Translations under genes and position numbers: made by a program
Assembly (NCBI RefSeq): GCF_001653795.1
Contig: NZ_CP011514.1
Coordinates: 4,234,279 to 4,298,278 of the forward strand
Direction: 5' to 3'
Length of the DNA: 64,000 nt
From: Mitsuaria sp. 7
GTDB lineage: Bacteria > Pseudomonadota > Gammaproteobacteria > Burkholderiales > Burkholderiaceae_C
The notes under the pieces: model-generated
Seen by the model: only the letters and a program-made list of their open reading frames with translations
What the model was told of the DNA's origin: nothing
The model's database searches: none
In this document: positions 32,155 to 41,108 of the stretch, in pieces
How the letters are laid out: each line of letters begins with the position of its first letter
How positions within the stretch are numbered: position 1 is the first letter of the stretch

Positions 32155-35025
32155 ATGGCGCTCGCCCCCCGTCCCACCTCCGCCGAATGGCTGCGTCGAT
32201 CTGCCGTCAGGTCGACCCGCGCCGCACTGGCCGCCGCGCTGCTCGCAGCGCTGAGCGCCTGCGGGGGCGGGAACGGTGATGAGGCCAGACCGCAGACCAG
32301 TCCGCCGGTCGCCACGGATCCGGGAACCGGCGGCGGCACCGGCACGGGAACGGGCGGGACAGGCACCGGAGGCAGCACGGGCGGGGATCCCACCGCCGAA
32401 GTCCCGCCGCCGCCGTCCACGCCGATGCTCCCCACCACGCCGGTGGACCCCGAACCTGCGCCGCCCGCGCCGCCTCCGACAAGCACACCGGCCTCACCCT
32501 CGCCTTCTCCGGCTCCTTCTCCAGCACCAGCACCAGCACCAGCACCGGCACCGGCACCAGCACCATCGAGCGGCCCGACCGCCTCGACGGCACTGCGGCT
32601 GCCGCTGGAGGTCCTGGGCGCCGGCCTACCGAGCGCCCCGACGATAGTCACCGCGAACCTGACGCTGGACGCCAACGGACTCGGCGCCGCCACCGAGCTG
32701 TGGCTGCGCTGCCATCGCTGCAGCTTCTTCGGTCCTCCGGAACACGAGGCGACCGGCGAGACACCGGCCGCCGTCAAGGCGAGCCTGCGCATCCTCGGCG
32801 GCACGCCGGCCGCGAGCGCCGGCGCCATCCCCTGGGTCGACATCACCGACAGCACGATGGTGCTGGCCGATGCCGAACGCGTGCAGGGCGGTCTGAAGCG
32901 CGGCGGCGGCCTCTACACGGCACGCATGACGCTGACGCTCGATGCGGCCACGAAGGCGCGTCTGGTCAGCGGCGTGAACCTCGTGCAGTTCCGCTTCAAC
33001 GGCAGCGACGGCGAGTCCAACGGCTACCGCGTCATCGACCTGCAGGTCCGCAACGCCCAGGGGCAGAGCCTTGCGACCAACGCGGTGCAGCGCGCCGACA
33101 TCAACGCCGAGAAGGTGGCCGGCCGCACGCTGACCGCCGACGTCGCCGCCGGCGAAAAGCTGTGGAAGGCCGAGAACACGCTGTGGAAGTCGACGCTGGT
33201 GAAGCGCCAGATCCGCGCGGCCTGCGCGTCCTGCCATGCCTCGGACGGCCGCGACCTGCAGTACTTCAACTACTCCAACAACTCGGTCGTCCAGCGCTCG
33301 CGCTTCCACGGCCTGACCGAGACGCAAGGCGGGCAGATCGCCGCCTACCTGCGCTACGCGCTGCGCGACATGGCGCACGTCGCGCAGGCCGCGCCATGGA
33401 ATCCGCCGTATCAGCCGGGGCCAGGTCTTGACAGCAAGCCGGTCACGGAATGGTCCGCCGGCGCCGGGCTGGACGCGGTGCTCGACTCGCCGAGCGACGC
33501 GGTCAAGGCGCTGTTCGGCAAGCCGCTCGACGGCTCGGCGCTCGCGCTGACGCAGGCCGACGTCGACAAGGTGATGGACGCCAACGCGACCCTCAACACC
33601 CGCGAGGTGCCGCTGCCCATCCAGTTCCCCGACTGGAACTCCTACCTGCCGGCCATCCATCCGCTGGACCTCTGGCCCACGGGCGCCGACGCGGCCGGCT
33701 CGTTCGAGAAGGGCGCGACCTTCACCGCGGACAACCGGCGCCTCGATCCGATGGCCACATCGAAGAAGATCACGGCCTGGCTGGAGTCGCACCGCTCCGC
33801 CACCTTCGGCGACTGGAGCCACCTGACCCCGCAGCAGCGCAACGAGATCCAGAGCCTGCTCAAGCCGTCCGGCTTCGAGCTGTATGCCTTCCTCGGCGGC
33901 GGCCGCGGCAACCACCTGGCCAAGACCGGCCTCTACGGCGCGCAGGTCGGCGCCGCTCAACTGCAGAAGCTGGCCTCGCCGACGCGCGTCGCCGCGGAGC
34001 CCGCCGCCTTCACGACAAACGCCTTCATCGAACGCGTCGTCGGCAGCGCGCTGCAATGGAACCTCGTCCAGCAGTGGGAATGGGCGCAGCGCTACGGCAT
34101 GGAAGGCGACCAGCGCTGGTTCATCGGCGACTACGACGCGACGGCCAAGAGCTGGGCCGGACGCGGCGAGAAGCGCGGCTGGCCGTTCAACACGGTCAGC
34201 GCCTTCTTCCTGGCGCCGCACATGGTGTACCAGTCCGACACCGACGCCACCGGCAAGATCACCCGCGAATGGCTGCTCGCGTGGGAGACCGGCAACAAGC
34301 TCGGCTCCTACACGCGCACCAACGCCTGGTACCAGATGCAGGTCACGCTGAATCCGGGCGCGCAAAGCGATTGGGTGAACTACTCGGTGGACTGGCCCTA
34401 TCTCACCGGCTTCGACTCGCTGCTGTCGCAGACGCTGGGCGACGCCACGCCGGCCCAGTCCACCGCCGCGCTGATGAGCGACATCCGCCTGCTGCAGGCG
34501 CGCATCAAATCGGCGCAGTTCGTCAACAACAACATCCCGCTGTGGGTGCCGACGGACACGCGCTCGATCATCAACAACCGCGGACGCTTCAGCAAGGCGG
34601 CGGTGGTCAAGCACCTGAACCCGATCAACTTCATGGAGGCCGTCTCCACGCAGGCCACGCAGACCTCGCCGTTCCGCCGCCTCGACAAGCTGCAGGCCGG
34701 CCTGACACTGAAGCTGCTCAACGGCGCATTCAAGCAGTTCAACCAGCTCTACACGGTCACCGATCCAGCGATCTGGCGCCGGTGCGATCCGAACAACATG
34801 GATCTCGGCGAGGCCGAGCCCACCGCCGGCTTCTCGTTCTGCCTGGACCAGGCGAAGCAGCCGCTGACGCTCAAGTCGCCCGGCGTCTACGTCATGGCGT
34901 CCACGGACTACCGCAGCACGGCCGAACAGAAGCTGCAGTACGCGGTGTGGAAGGCGGGCACGCTCGGCGCCGATCCGGACCGCGTCAAGACGCTGAACGA
35001 CTGGCTGCTGCGCGCCTGGCCTTGA
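32155..35025 (+). CDS. very large secreted lipoprotein with a single c-type haem motif
   Basis: 956 residues. The signal peptide ends in lipobox LSAC (C36). Residues of about 37-150 are a low-complexity linker of Gly/Thr repeats followed by a proline-alanine stretch. The folded part contains one haem motif, C357-A-S-C-H361, in a segment like a cytochrome c domain (ACASCHASDGRDLQYFNY). An unrelated CHRC pair lies near residue 184. The last 550 residues are rich in Trp and Tyr and match no family I know. It is probably exposed on the outer membrane with a redox or haem-dependent role. An AGGAA ribosome site precedes the ATG, and the gene is monocistronic. Confidence 0.75.
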   Translation: MALAPRPTSAEWLRRSAVRSTRAALAAALLAALSACGGGNGDEARPQTSPPVATDPGTGGGTGTGTGGTGTGGSTGGDPTAEVPPPPSTPMLPTTPVDPEPAPPAPPPTSTPASPSPSPAPSPAPAPAPAPAPAPAPSSGPTASTALRLPLEVLGAGLPSAPTIVTANLTLDANGLGAATELWLRCHRCSFFGPPEHEATGETPAAVKASLRILGGTPAASAGAIPWVDITDSTMVLADAERVQGGLKRGGGLYTARMTLTLDAATKARLVSGVNLVQFRFNGSDGESNGYRVIDLQVRNAQGQSLATNAVQRADINAEKVAGRTLTADVAAGEKLWKAENTLWKSTLVKRQIRAACASCHASDGRDLQYFNYSNNSVVQRSRFHGLTETQGGQIAAYLRYALRDMAHVAQAAPWNPPYQPGPGLDSKPVTEWSAGAGLDAVLDSPSDAVKALFGKPLDGSALALTQADVDKVMDANATLNTREVPLPIQFPDWNSYLPAIHPLDLWPTGADAAGSFEKGATFTADNRRLDPMATSKKITAWLESHRSATFGDWSHLTPQQRNEIQSLLKPSGFELYAFLGGGRGNHLAKTGLYGAQVGAAQLQKLASPTRVAAEPAAFTTNAFIERVVGSALQWNLVQQWEWAQRYGMEGDQRWFIGDYDATAKSWAGRGEKRGWPFNTVSAFFLAPHMVYQSDTDATGKITREWLLAWETGNKLGSYTRTNAWYQMQVTLNPGAQSDWVNYSVDWPYLTGFDSLLSQTLGDATPAQSTAALMSDIRLLQARIKSAQFVNNNIPLWVPTDTRSIINNRGRFSKAAVVKHLNPINFMEAVSTQATQTSPFRRLDKLQAGLTLKLLNGAFKQFNQLYTVTDPAIWRRCDPNNMDLGEAEPTAGFSFCLDQAKQPLTLKSPGVYVMASTDYRSTAEQKLQYAVWKAGTLGADPDRVKTLNDWLLRAWP

Positions 35026-35031
35026 GCCTGT

Positions 35032-35733
35032 TCAGACACCACCGCGATAGCTGCCCTGCTCGGCCGACAGGCCGGCCTTGATGCTGCGGGTCAGCTCGTC
35101 GGCGTAGACCTCGTCGCGACCGGCGGCGAGCGCGTCCAGCACCTGCTGCGCGACGTCGAGGGGATCGGCCTTCGGCGCATCCAGGCGGGCGGTCATGTCC
35201 GTGTCCATGAAGCCCACGTGCAGGCCCAGCACCGACGTGCCCTGCCCCTTCAGTTCCTGGCGCAGGCCGTTGGTCACCGACCAGGTCGCCGCCTTCGACA
35301 CGCTGTAGGTCGCCGCACCCGTGAGGTTGAGCCAGCTCAGCACCGACAGCACGTTCACCACCGCGCCGCCGCCCTGCGCCTTCAGCACCGGCGCGAAGGC
35401 ACGCGTGAGTTCCAGCGGGCCGACGACGTTGGTCTCGAACTCATCGCGCAGCGCCGCCAGCGCGTTGTCGGCCAGCAGCGGCGAGCCGCGCGAGACGCCC
35501 GCGTTGTTGATCAGCAGCGTGACGTCGCCGGCTGCGCGCACGGCGGCCTCGATCTGGTCCTGCTTCGTCACGTCGAGCGTCACCGGCACGACGCCGGGCA
35601 GGTCGATGGACGACGGATCGCGCGCGGCGGCGTAGATCTTCTTCACGCCGGCGGCCTGCAGCGCCTTGACGAAGCTCTTGCCCAGGCCGCGGTTGGCGCC
35701 GGTGACGAAGGCGACGGTGTTCTTGAAGTCCAT
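35032..35733 (-). CDS. short-chain dehydrogenase/reductase
   Basis: 233 residues of the classical SDR fold: TGANRGLG cofactor motif (10-17), NNAG (about 76-79), catalytic serine in NVLSVLSW and the YSVSK pair. It is an NAD(P)-dependent oxidoreductase of unknown substrate. It converges with the large lipoprotein gene (stop 35025) and diverges from an exporter operon; the shared upstream region has two clear dyads. Confidence 0.87.
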   Translation of the reverse strand: MDFKNTVAFVTGANRGLGKSFVKALQAAGVKKIYAAARDPSSIDLPGVVPVTLDVTKQDQIEAAVRAAGDVTLLINNAGVSRGSPLLADNALAALRDEFETNVVGPLELTRAFAPVLKAQGGGAVVNVLSVLSWLNLTGAATYSVSKAATWSVTNGLRQELKGQGTSVLGLHVGFMDTDMTARLDAPKADPLDVAQQVLDALAAGRDEVYADELTRSIKAGLSAEQGSYRGGV

Positions 35734-35776
35734 GGGGTGTCCTTGGGGTGTTCTTGGGATCGGGGTGGCAAAGTGC

Positions 35777-35824
35777 TTGAAAGCGCAGTTTCAATGTTGC
35801 TCGACATGAATAATGTAATGTCGA
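35777..35824. promoter_or_regulatory. two operator-like dyads between SDR and exporter operon
   Basis: TTGAAA-N6-TTTCAA (35777-35794) and TCGACAT-N10-ATGTCGA (35801-35824) are perfect dyads of 6 and 7 bp, in an AT-rich patch unlike its surroundings. They look like binding sites for a dimeric repressor such as a TetR or MarR protein, but no regulator gene is adjacent. Confidence 0.6.
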
Positions 35825-35913
35825 TCATCATCAAAACGCAGCGGGGCACCGGTCTTGCCCCTGGTGACGGAGGGGCAATAATCCCCGTCAACCCGTCGCC
35901 GGAGAACGCGTCG

Positions 35914-36930
35914 ATGCCCAAGATGCCGCGCCACCCGTGTCTGCTCTTCCTGATCCCCACGGCGCTGCTGAGCGCCTGCGGGGACGAGCCACCGCCGGCC
36001 TGGTCCGGCTACGCGGAGGGCGACCCGATCTACGTTGCGGCGCCGGTCGCGGGACAGTTGATCGAGCTGCGGGTCCAGCGTGGCGACACCGTGAACGCCG
36101 GCGTGCCGCTGTTCAGCATCGACGTCACCCCGGTGAGCGCCGCGCGCGCCGAGGCCGACGCGCGGCTGGCCGCGGCGAAGGCCGAGCAGGCCGACGTCGC
36201 CAAGGGCCGCCGGCCCGACGAGATCGCGATGAGCCGCGCGCAACTGGCGCAGGCGCGGGCGCAATCGACGCTGGCGGACTCGGACCTGGCGCGGCAGCAG
36301 CAGTTGATCGGGCAGGGATTCATCTCCGCCTCGCGGCTGGACGACGCGCGCGCCGCGGCCGCGCAGGCCCGTCAGCGGGTGCGGGAGCTCGAGTCCTCGC
36401 TGCGCGTGGCCGAACTGCCCGCGCGCAACGACCAGCAGGCCGCCGCGCGCGCCAACACGGAAGCGGCTTCGGCGGCGCTCGCCCAGCAGCAGTGGCGCGA
36501 GTCGCAGACGCGCCAGAGCGCGCCGGCCGCCGGGCTCGTCGACGACACCTTCTACCGCGTCGGCGAATACGTGAACGCCGGCCAGCCGGTCGTGTCGCTG
36601 CTGCCGCCGGCGCAGCGCAAGGCGCGCTTCTACGTGCCGGAGCCGGAACTCGCGTCGTTGCGCCAGGGCCAGACGGTGCAACTCAGCTGCGACGGCTGCG
36701 GCGCGACCATCGCGGCGCGCGTCAGCTACATCTCGCCGCAGCCGGAGTACACGCCGCCGGTGATCTATTCCAACAGCCAGCGGTCGCGGCTGGTGTTCCT
36801 CGTCGAGGCACGACCGGACCCGGCGCAGGCGCTCCGGCTGCATCCCGGTCAGCCGCTCGAGGTCCGTCCCTCATCGCCCGCTGTGCCCGCTACGCCCGCC
36901 TTGCCCGCTTCGACATCGGGACGTCCATGA
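35914..36930 (+). CDS. HlyD-family periplasmic adaptor of ABC exporter (YhiI-like)
   Basis: 338 residues from the ATG at 35914. The N-terminus is a lipoprotein-type signal (LLSACGDE). The lipoyl half (YVAAPVAGQLIELRVQRGDT) is followed by a coiled coil of about 100 residues and the second lipoyl half, ending in PAAGLVDDTFYRVGEYVNAG. It connects an ABC-2 permease to an outer-membrane channel. The start of the ATPase gene overlaps its stop (ATGA, 36927-36930). No TolC-like gene is in this operon; the RND channel at 10942 or another one could serve. Confidence 0.82.
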   Translation: MPKMPRHPCLLFLIPTALLSACGDEPPPAWSGYAEGDPIYVAAPVAGQLIELRVQRGDTVNAGVPLFSIDVTPVSAARAEADARLAAAKAEQADVAKGRRPDEIAMSRAQLAQARAQSTLADSDLARQQQLIGQGFISASRLDDARAAAAQARQRVRELESSLRVAELPARNDQQAAARANTEAASAALAQQQWRESQTRQSAPAAGLVDDTFYRVGEYVNAGQPVVSLLPPAQRKARFYVPEPELASLRQGQTVQLSCDGCGATIAARVSYISPQPEYTPPVIYSNSQRSRLVFLVEARPDPAQALRLHPGQPLEVRPSSPAVPATPALPASTSGRP

Positions 36931-37868
36931 GCGAACTCGCCATCGACGTCCGCGGCCTGACCAAGCGCTACGGGCAGCGGACCGTCGTGGACCATGTCGA
37001 CCTGCAGCTCGGACGCGGCCGCATCTGCGGCTTCCTCGGCCCCAACGGCAGCGGCAAGACGACGACCATCCGCATGCTCTGCGGCCTGCTCACGCCCGAC
37101 GAGGGCGAAGGCACCTGTCTGGGCCTCGACATGCGCCAGCGCGCCGGTGAGATCAAGCGCCAGGTCGGCTACATGACGCAGCGCTTCGGCCTGTACGAGG
37201 ACCTCTCGATCCGGCAGAACCTCGATTTCATCGGACGTCTCTTCGAACTCGACGACCGCGCGCGTCGCGTCGACCAGGCGCTGGACCGGCTCGGGCTGAA
37301 GACGCGCCAGGATCAACTGGCCGGCGCGCTGTCGGGCGGCTGGAAGCAGCGCATGGCCCTCGCCGCCTGTCTGCTGCACGACCCCAAGCTGCTGCTGCTC
37401 GACGAGCCCACCGCGGGTGTCGATCCGAAGGCGCGTCGCGACTTCTGGGACGAGATCCACCGCCTCGCGGCGGACGGCATCACGGTGCTGGTCTCCACGC
37501 ATTACATGGACGAGGCCGAGCGCTGCCATGAGCTCGCCTACATCGCCTACGGCAAGCTGCTCGCGCGCGGCACGCAGCGGGAGATCATCGATCAGGCCGG
37601 GCTCACCGTCTGGGCGCTGCACGCCGAAGATCCCAAGCGTCTGGCGGAACTCTCCGCCGCGCTCAACGGCGCGGACGGCGTGCTCAGCGTCGCCGCCTTC
37701 GGCAACAGCCTGCACGTCGCCGGTCAGGACGAGGCCGCGCTGGAACGCGCGATCGCGCCGCATCGCGACGACGCCGGTCTGCGCTGGGAACACGCCCAGG
37801 CCAACCTCGAGGACGTCTTCATCAGCCTGATCAGCAAGACGCCCGACAACTTCGAGGCCGCGCGATGA
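36927..37868 (+). CDS. ABC-2 exporter ATP-binding protein
   Basis: 313 residues: Walker A GPNGSGKTTT (38-47), Q-loop region, signature LSGGWKQRMALA, Walker B LLLLDEPTAGVDPKARRDFW and H-loop VSTHYMDEAERC. The DrrA-like C-terminal extension (about 230-313) is present. It energises the permease encoded next. It is coupled to both neighbours by 4-bp overlaps. Confidence 0.92.
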   Translation: MSELAIDVRGLTKRYGQRTVVDHVDLQLGRGRICGFLGPNGSGKTTTIRMLCGLLTPDEGEGTCLGLDMRQRAGEIKRQVGYMTQRFGLYEDLSIRQNLDFIGRLFELDDRARRVDQALDRLGLKTRQDQLAGALSGGWKQRMALAACLLHDPKLLLLDEPTAGVDPKARRDFWDEIHRLAADGITVLVSTHYMDEAERCHELAYIAYGKLLARGTQREIIDQAGLTVWALHAEDPKRLAELSAALNGADGVLSVAAFGNSLHVAGQDEAALERAIAPHRDDAGLRWEHAQANLEDVFISLISKTPDNFEAAR

Positions 37869-39019
37869 CCGCCAGCCGCGCCAGCCGCTTCAGCCTCGCG
37901 CGCGTGCTGGCGATCTTCATCAAGGAGGTCCAGCAGATGCTGCGCGACCGGCCGACCTTCGCGATGGCGGTGGGCGTGCCCATCCTGCAGCTGCTGCTCT
38001 TCGGCTATGCGATCAACACCGATCCGAAAGGCTTGCCCACCGCGGTCGTGACGCAGGACCGCGGGCCGATGGCGCGCAGCCTGGTCGCGGCGCTGGCGCA
38101 GAGCGGCTACTTCCGCGTCCAGGCCCGGCCGGCGTCGGAGCAGGACGGCGACCGGATGGTCGAGGACGGCGAGGTGCAGTTCCTGATCGTCATTCCGCCC
38201 GACTTCAGCCGACGCGTCCTCCGCGGCGAGCAGCCGGCGGTGCTCGTGAGCGTCGATGCGACCGATCCGTCGGCGTCGAGCAATGCGCTGGCGGCGCTCG
38301 CGCAACTCGGCGCGCAGGCGCTGCGGCGCGATCTCGTCGGCGCGGCGCGTCCGAACGCCGGCGCCTCGCCGGCCATGCCCTTCGAATGGCGCATCCATCG
38401 GCGCTACAACCCCGAGGGCCTGTCCCGCTACAACATCGTCCCGGGCCTGATCGGCACCATCCTGACGATGACGATGGTGATGCTGACGGGCCTGGCGATG
38501 ACGCGCGAGCGGGAGCGCGGCACGATGGAGAACCTGCTCGCCACGCCGGTGCGTCCGCTGGAGGTCATGATCGGCAAGATCCTGCCCTACATCGTGCTGG
38601 GCTATGTGCAACTGGGCGTGATCCTGCTGGCGGCGGCGCTCCTCTTCCGGATCCCCATGGCGGGCAGCTTCATGCTGCTGCTGTCGATGATCGGCGTGTT
38701 CATGCTGGCCAACCTGGCCGTGGGATTCACCTTCTCGACGCTGGCGAAGAACCAGTTGCAGGCGCTGCAGGCCACGTTCTTCTTCTTCCTGCCGTCGATG
38801 CTGCTGTCGGGGTTCATGTTCCCGTTCCGCGGCATGCCGCGATGGGCGCAGGTCATCGGCGAGGCGCTGCCGCTCACGCACTTCCTGCGCATCGTGCGGG
38901 GAATCATGCTCAAGGGGAATTCGTTCGGGCAGCTGGTGCCGGAGCTCTGGCCGATGCTGGTCTTCCTGCTGGTCGCGGGAACGATAGCGCTGCTCAGATA
39001 TCGGCAGACGCTCGACTGA
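37865..39019 (+). CDS. ABC-2 type exporter permease (YhhJ/YbhR-like)
   Basis: 384 residues with the ABC-2 architecture: one N-terminal helix (about 35-55), a large extracytoplasmic domain (about 56-185), then five helices including the MTRERERGTMENLLATPVRP coupling segment. With the HlyD-like adaptor and the ATPase it forms a tripartite exporter, probably for drugs or small amphiphiles. The operon ends at a strong hairpin about 50 bp downstream. Confidence 0.9.
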   Translation: MTASRASRFSLARVLAIFIKEVQQMLRDRPTFAMAVGVPILQLLLFGYAINTDPKGLPTAVVTQDRGPMARSLVAALAQSGYFRVQARPASEQDGDRMVEDGEVQFLIVIPPDFSRRVLRGEQPAVLVSVDATDPSASSNALAALAQLGAQALRRDLVGAARPNAGASPAMPFEWRIHRRYNPEGLSRYNIVPGLIGTILTMTMVMLTGLAMTRERERGTMENLLATPVRPLEVMIGKILPYIVLGYVQLGVILLAAALLFRIPMAGSFMLLLSMIGVFMLANLAVGFTFSTLAKNQLQALQATFFFFLPSMLLSGFMFPFRGMPRWAQVIGEALPLTHFLRIVRGIMLKGNSFGQLVPELWPMLVFLLVAGTIALLRYRQTLD

Positions 39020-39070
39020 AGCCAACCCTCAGGGCCTCCGTACTGCCGCCGCCGCTGGCCCTCACCCCCA

Positions 39071-39094
39071 CCCTCTCCCGCAAGCGGGAGAGGG
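39071..39094. repeat. REP-like hairpin serving as operon terminator
   Basis: CCCTCTCCCGC-AA-GCGGGAGAGGG is an 11-bp perfect stem with a 2-nt loop, preceded by a CTCACCCCCAC lead. This exact type of sequence is a very common dispersed intergenic repeat of proteobacteria. It lies 51 bp after the permease stop. Confidence 0.75.
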
Positions 39095-39212
39095 AGTAAG
39101 AAGAATCCCCCGGATCCCCATGGGCACGGGGGAAAGTCCTGATCCTGCCTTCAGCCGCGCTTCAGCACCCGCGCGCACCGTGAAGACACGCGGCTGGAGG
39201 TTGGAGGACAAC

Positions 39213-39734
39213 ATGGAGCGCGCCTCACGGAGGACATGGCGGAGGGTCGTCGGCGTGGCCGCGACGCTGGGCATCGCGGGCATCGCCGCTGCAGCACCGA
39301 CGGCTGCGGATCCGGCGCCTTCGGCATCAGCACCGGCGGCGGCGCAGGAAGTCGGCGCGTCACCGGAGTCCGTTGAACCGGTCCGTCGGCCGCTCGCGCT
39401 GCAGGCGTCGCTCGCCGCGCTGCGGAGCCGGCTCCAGACCACCACGGCGAGCACGCAGGCGGGCTCGCGGTCCAACGTGATGCTGAATCGGGGGCTCGAC
39501 ATCCAGGTCGTCGAACTTCCCCGTGAGGGCGCGCCCATCGGTCCGCCGCCCAAGCGCGCGCATCACGCGGTGAGCATCGGCATGGAAGGTCCGAAGCAGA
39601 TGTTGCGAGGCCTCGGTCTCGACGCCACCGAGTGCGCCGCGCGATTCCGCATGCCATCGAAGCTCAGCCGCAAGGGTGACGGATCGGCGCAGATCGACAT
39701 CACTGCCCAACTGGGCATGGGCTGCAAGTTCTGA
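39213..39734 (+). CDS. secreted protein of unknown function
   Basis: 173 residues from the ATG at 39213, chosen because GGAGG lies 8 bp before it; a longer reading from 39120 lacks this and has no signal peptide at its start. A signal peptide (about 1-36, RVVGVAATLGIAGIAAAAPT) leads into an Ala/Pro-rich linker. The small C-terminal domain contains two cysteines (ATECAARFRMP and GMGCKF at the very end) that could form a disulfide. No family is recognised. Confidence 0.65.
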   Translation: MERASRRTWRRVVGVAATLGIAGIAAAAPTAADPAPSASAPAAAQEVGASPESVEPVRRPLALQASLAALRSRLQTTTASTQAGSRSNVMLNRGLDIQVVELPREGAPIGPPPKRAHHAVSIGMEGPKQMLRGLGLDATECAARFRMPSKLSRKGDGSAQIDITAQLGMGCKF

Positions 39735-39788
39735 ACGGCCCAGTCCTCGGTAGCAAAACCGTGGAAGTACGGTGCTGGATGGGGACGG

Positions 39789-39833
39789 CATGGCGTGGGG
39801 TTTCCGCGCTTGCCGCGGGGGCCCCACGCCATG
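39789..39833. terminator. large hairpin between convergent genes
   Basis: CATGGCGTGGGG (39789-39800) pairs perfectly with CCCCACGCCATG (39822-39833), and an inner CCGCG/CGCGG stem continues the helix. It lies between the secreted-protein stop and the fdhD stop and probably ends both transcripts, although there is no U tract. Confidence 0.6.
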
Positions 39834-39872
39834 GCGGCCAACGCCCCTGCAGACGCAGGTAGGCGGTCGCTC

Positions 39873-40745
39873 TCAGGCGTAGAGCGTTGCCCGCCCTTCG
39901 CGGACGAAGCCGGCGAGGCGCAGCCCGCAGGACTGCGCGGTGCGGATCGCCAGGTGCGTGGGTGCGCTGACCGCCGCCAGCATGGGCATGCCGGCGATCG
40001 CTGCTTTCTGGACCATCTCGAAGCTGGCGCGGCTGGTGACGGCGGCGAAGCCTTGGGACGCGTCGATGCCGGCCTTGGCCATGGCGCCGATCAGTTTGTC
40101 GAGCGCGTTGTGGCGGCCGACGTCTTCGCGCACGAGGACGACTTCGCCGTCGGGGCGGCACCAGGCGGCCGCGTGGATGCCGCCGGTGCGCTGCTGGAGC
40201 GGTTGTGCCGCGGCGAGCTCGCGCATGGCGCGCGACAGTGCGGGCACGAGCGTCTCGGCGTCGCTGAGCGCGGCGGGGAGAGAAGGCACGGGCCGCTCCG
40301 GCACGCGGAAGACCTGATCGAGGTTGTCGGTGCCGCAGAGGCCGCAGCCCGTGCGACCCGCCATGCTGCGGCGACGTTCCTTCAGCAGCGCTTCGCAGCG
40401 CGCGGTGACACGCAGCTGCAGCGCGACGCCGTTGGGCCGCGTCCGCACTTCCACGTCGAGCAGGTCGGCCGGCGAGGCCAGCAGCCCTTCGGTCAGCGAG
40501 AAGCCGAGCGCGAAGTCCTCGAGATCGAGCGGCGTCGCCAGCATCACTGCGTGCGACAGGCCGTTGTATTCGAGCGCGATCGGCACTTCCTCGGCGACGA
40601 ACTCCTCGTCCGCCGCGCGCGTGGCGCCCAGGCGCTCCGGCCGCACCGCGATCAGCGCGGACGGCAGCGGCGCGTCGTCATCGTCGGGGAGCGCGCAGGC
40701 GTCGTTCATCGGATCGCTCGTGGTGCCCGTCGTTGCGTCGCTCAT
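39873..40745 (-). CDS. fdhD: formate dehydrogenase accessory sulfurtransferase FdhD
   Basis: 290 residues. The diagnostic CxxC motif is C134-G-L-C137 within TGCGLCGTDNLDQVF. The C-terminal part has the FdhD segments GGIHAAAW, VREDVGRHNALDKLIG and SRASFEMVQKAAIAG. FdhD passes sulfur from IscS to the molybdenum cofactor of formate dehydrogenases. It lies directly downstream of an FdhF/YdeP-type gene and a small regulator-like gene with which it overlaps (ATGA, 40742-40745). Its N-terminal 30 acidic residues are an extension. Confidence 0.92.
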   Translation of the reverse strand: MSDATTGTTSDPMNDACALPDDDDAPLPSALIAVRPERLGATRAADEEFVAEEVPIALEYNGLSHAVMLATPLDLEDFALGFSLTEGLLASPADLLDVEVRTRPNGVALQLRVTARCEALLKERRRSMAGRTGCGLCGTDNLDQVFRVPERPVPSLPAALSDAETLVPALSRAMRELAAAQPLQQRTGGIHAAAWCRPDGEVVLVREDVGRHNALDKLIGAMAKAGIDASQGFAAVTSRASFEMVQKAAIAGMPMLAAVSAPTHLAIRTAQSCGLRLAGFVREGRATLYA

Positions 40746-41098
40746 GGCGTCGGCTCCGCCGCGCCGTCGTCGGGGCCATCGCCTCGACCGGCCAGCGTGA
40801 TCTTCGCGATCCAGCGACCGTCCTCGTCCACGTGCAGACGCACCCAGCCCGGCCCCTGCACATCGCCGACGCGCGCATCGCTCATCAAGGTGTAGAGCCT
40901 CAGCAGCACGCTCACGCGCAGTCCCGTGCGCTTGGCCAGCCGCGGCAGCGAGACGCCGTTGCCGCCGTCCAGCTCCGCCAGCGTCTCCAGCGCGAAACGC
41001 GCCTGCGCGGCCATGTCGCCGTCGTCCCCGACCTCGTCCTCGACCTCGCGGTCGTGACCGTCGTGAACGTCAGCGGCAGGCGCGTCGGCTGGGGTCAT
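40742..41098 (-). CDS. small winged-helix-like protein linked to fdhD
   Basis: 118 residues: an acidic N-terminal segment, then ARFALETLAELDGGNGVSLPRLAKRTGLRVSVLLRLYTLM in two pieces that look like a helix-turn-helix, followed by strands (WVRLHVDEDGRWIAKI). It could be a regulator or a structural accessory factor for the dehydrogenase. It sits between the oxidoreductase gene (10-bp gap) and fdhD (4-bp overlap), so its product is likely needed with them. Confidence 0.6.
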   Translation of the reverse strand: MTPADAPAADVHDGHDREVEDEVGDDGDMAAQARFALETLAELDGGNGVSLPRLAKRTGLRVSVLLRLYTLMSDARVGDVQGPGWVRLHVDEDGRWIAKITLAGRGDGPDDGAAEPTP

Positions 41099-41108
41099 CG
41101 GCAGAGCC

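Noticed and set aside
32507..32570. CCAGCA/CCGGCA repeats that resemble a short repeat array
   Set aside because: They are in-frame codons for a Pro-Ala linker in the large lipoprotein, not CRISPR or a mobile-element feature.
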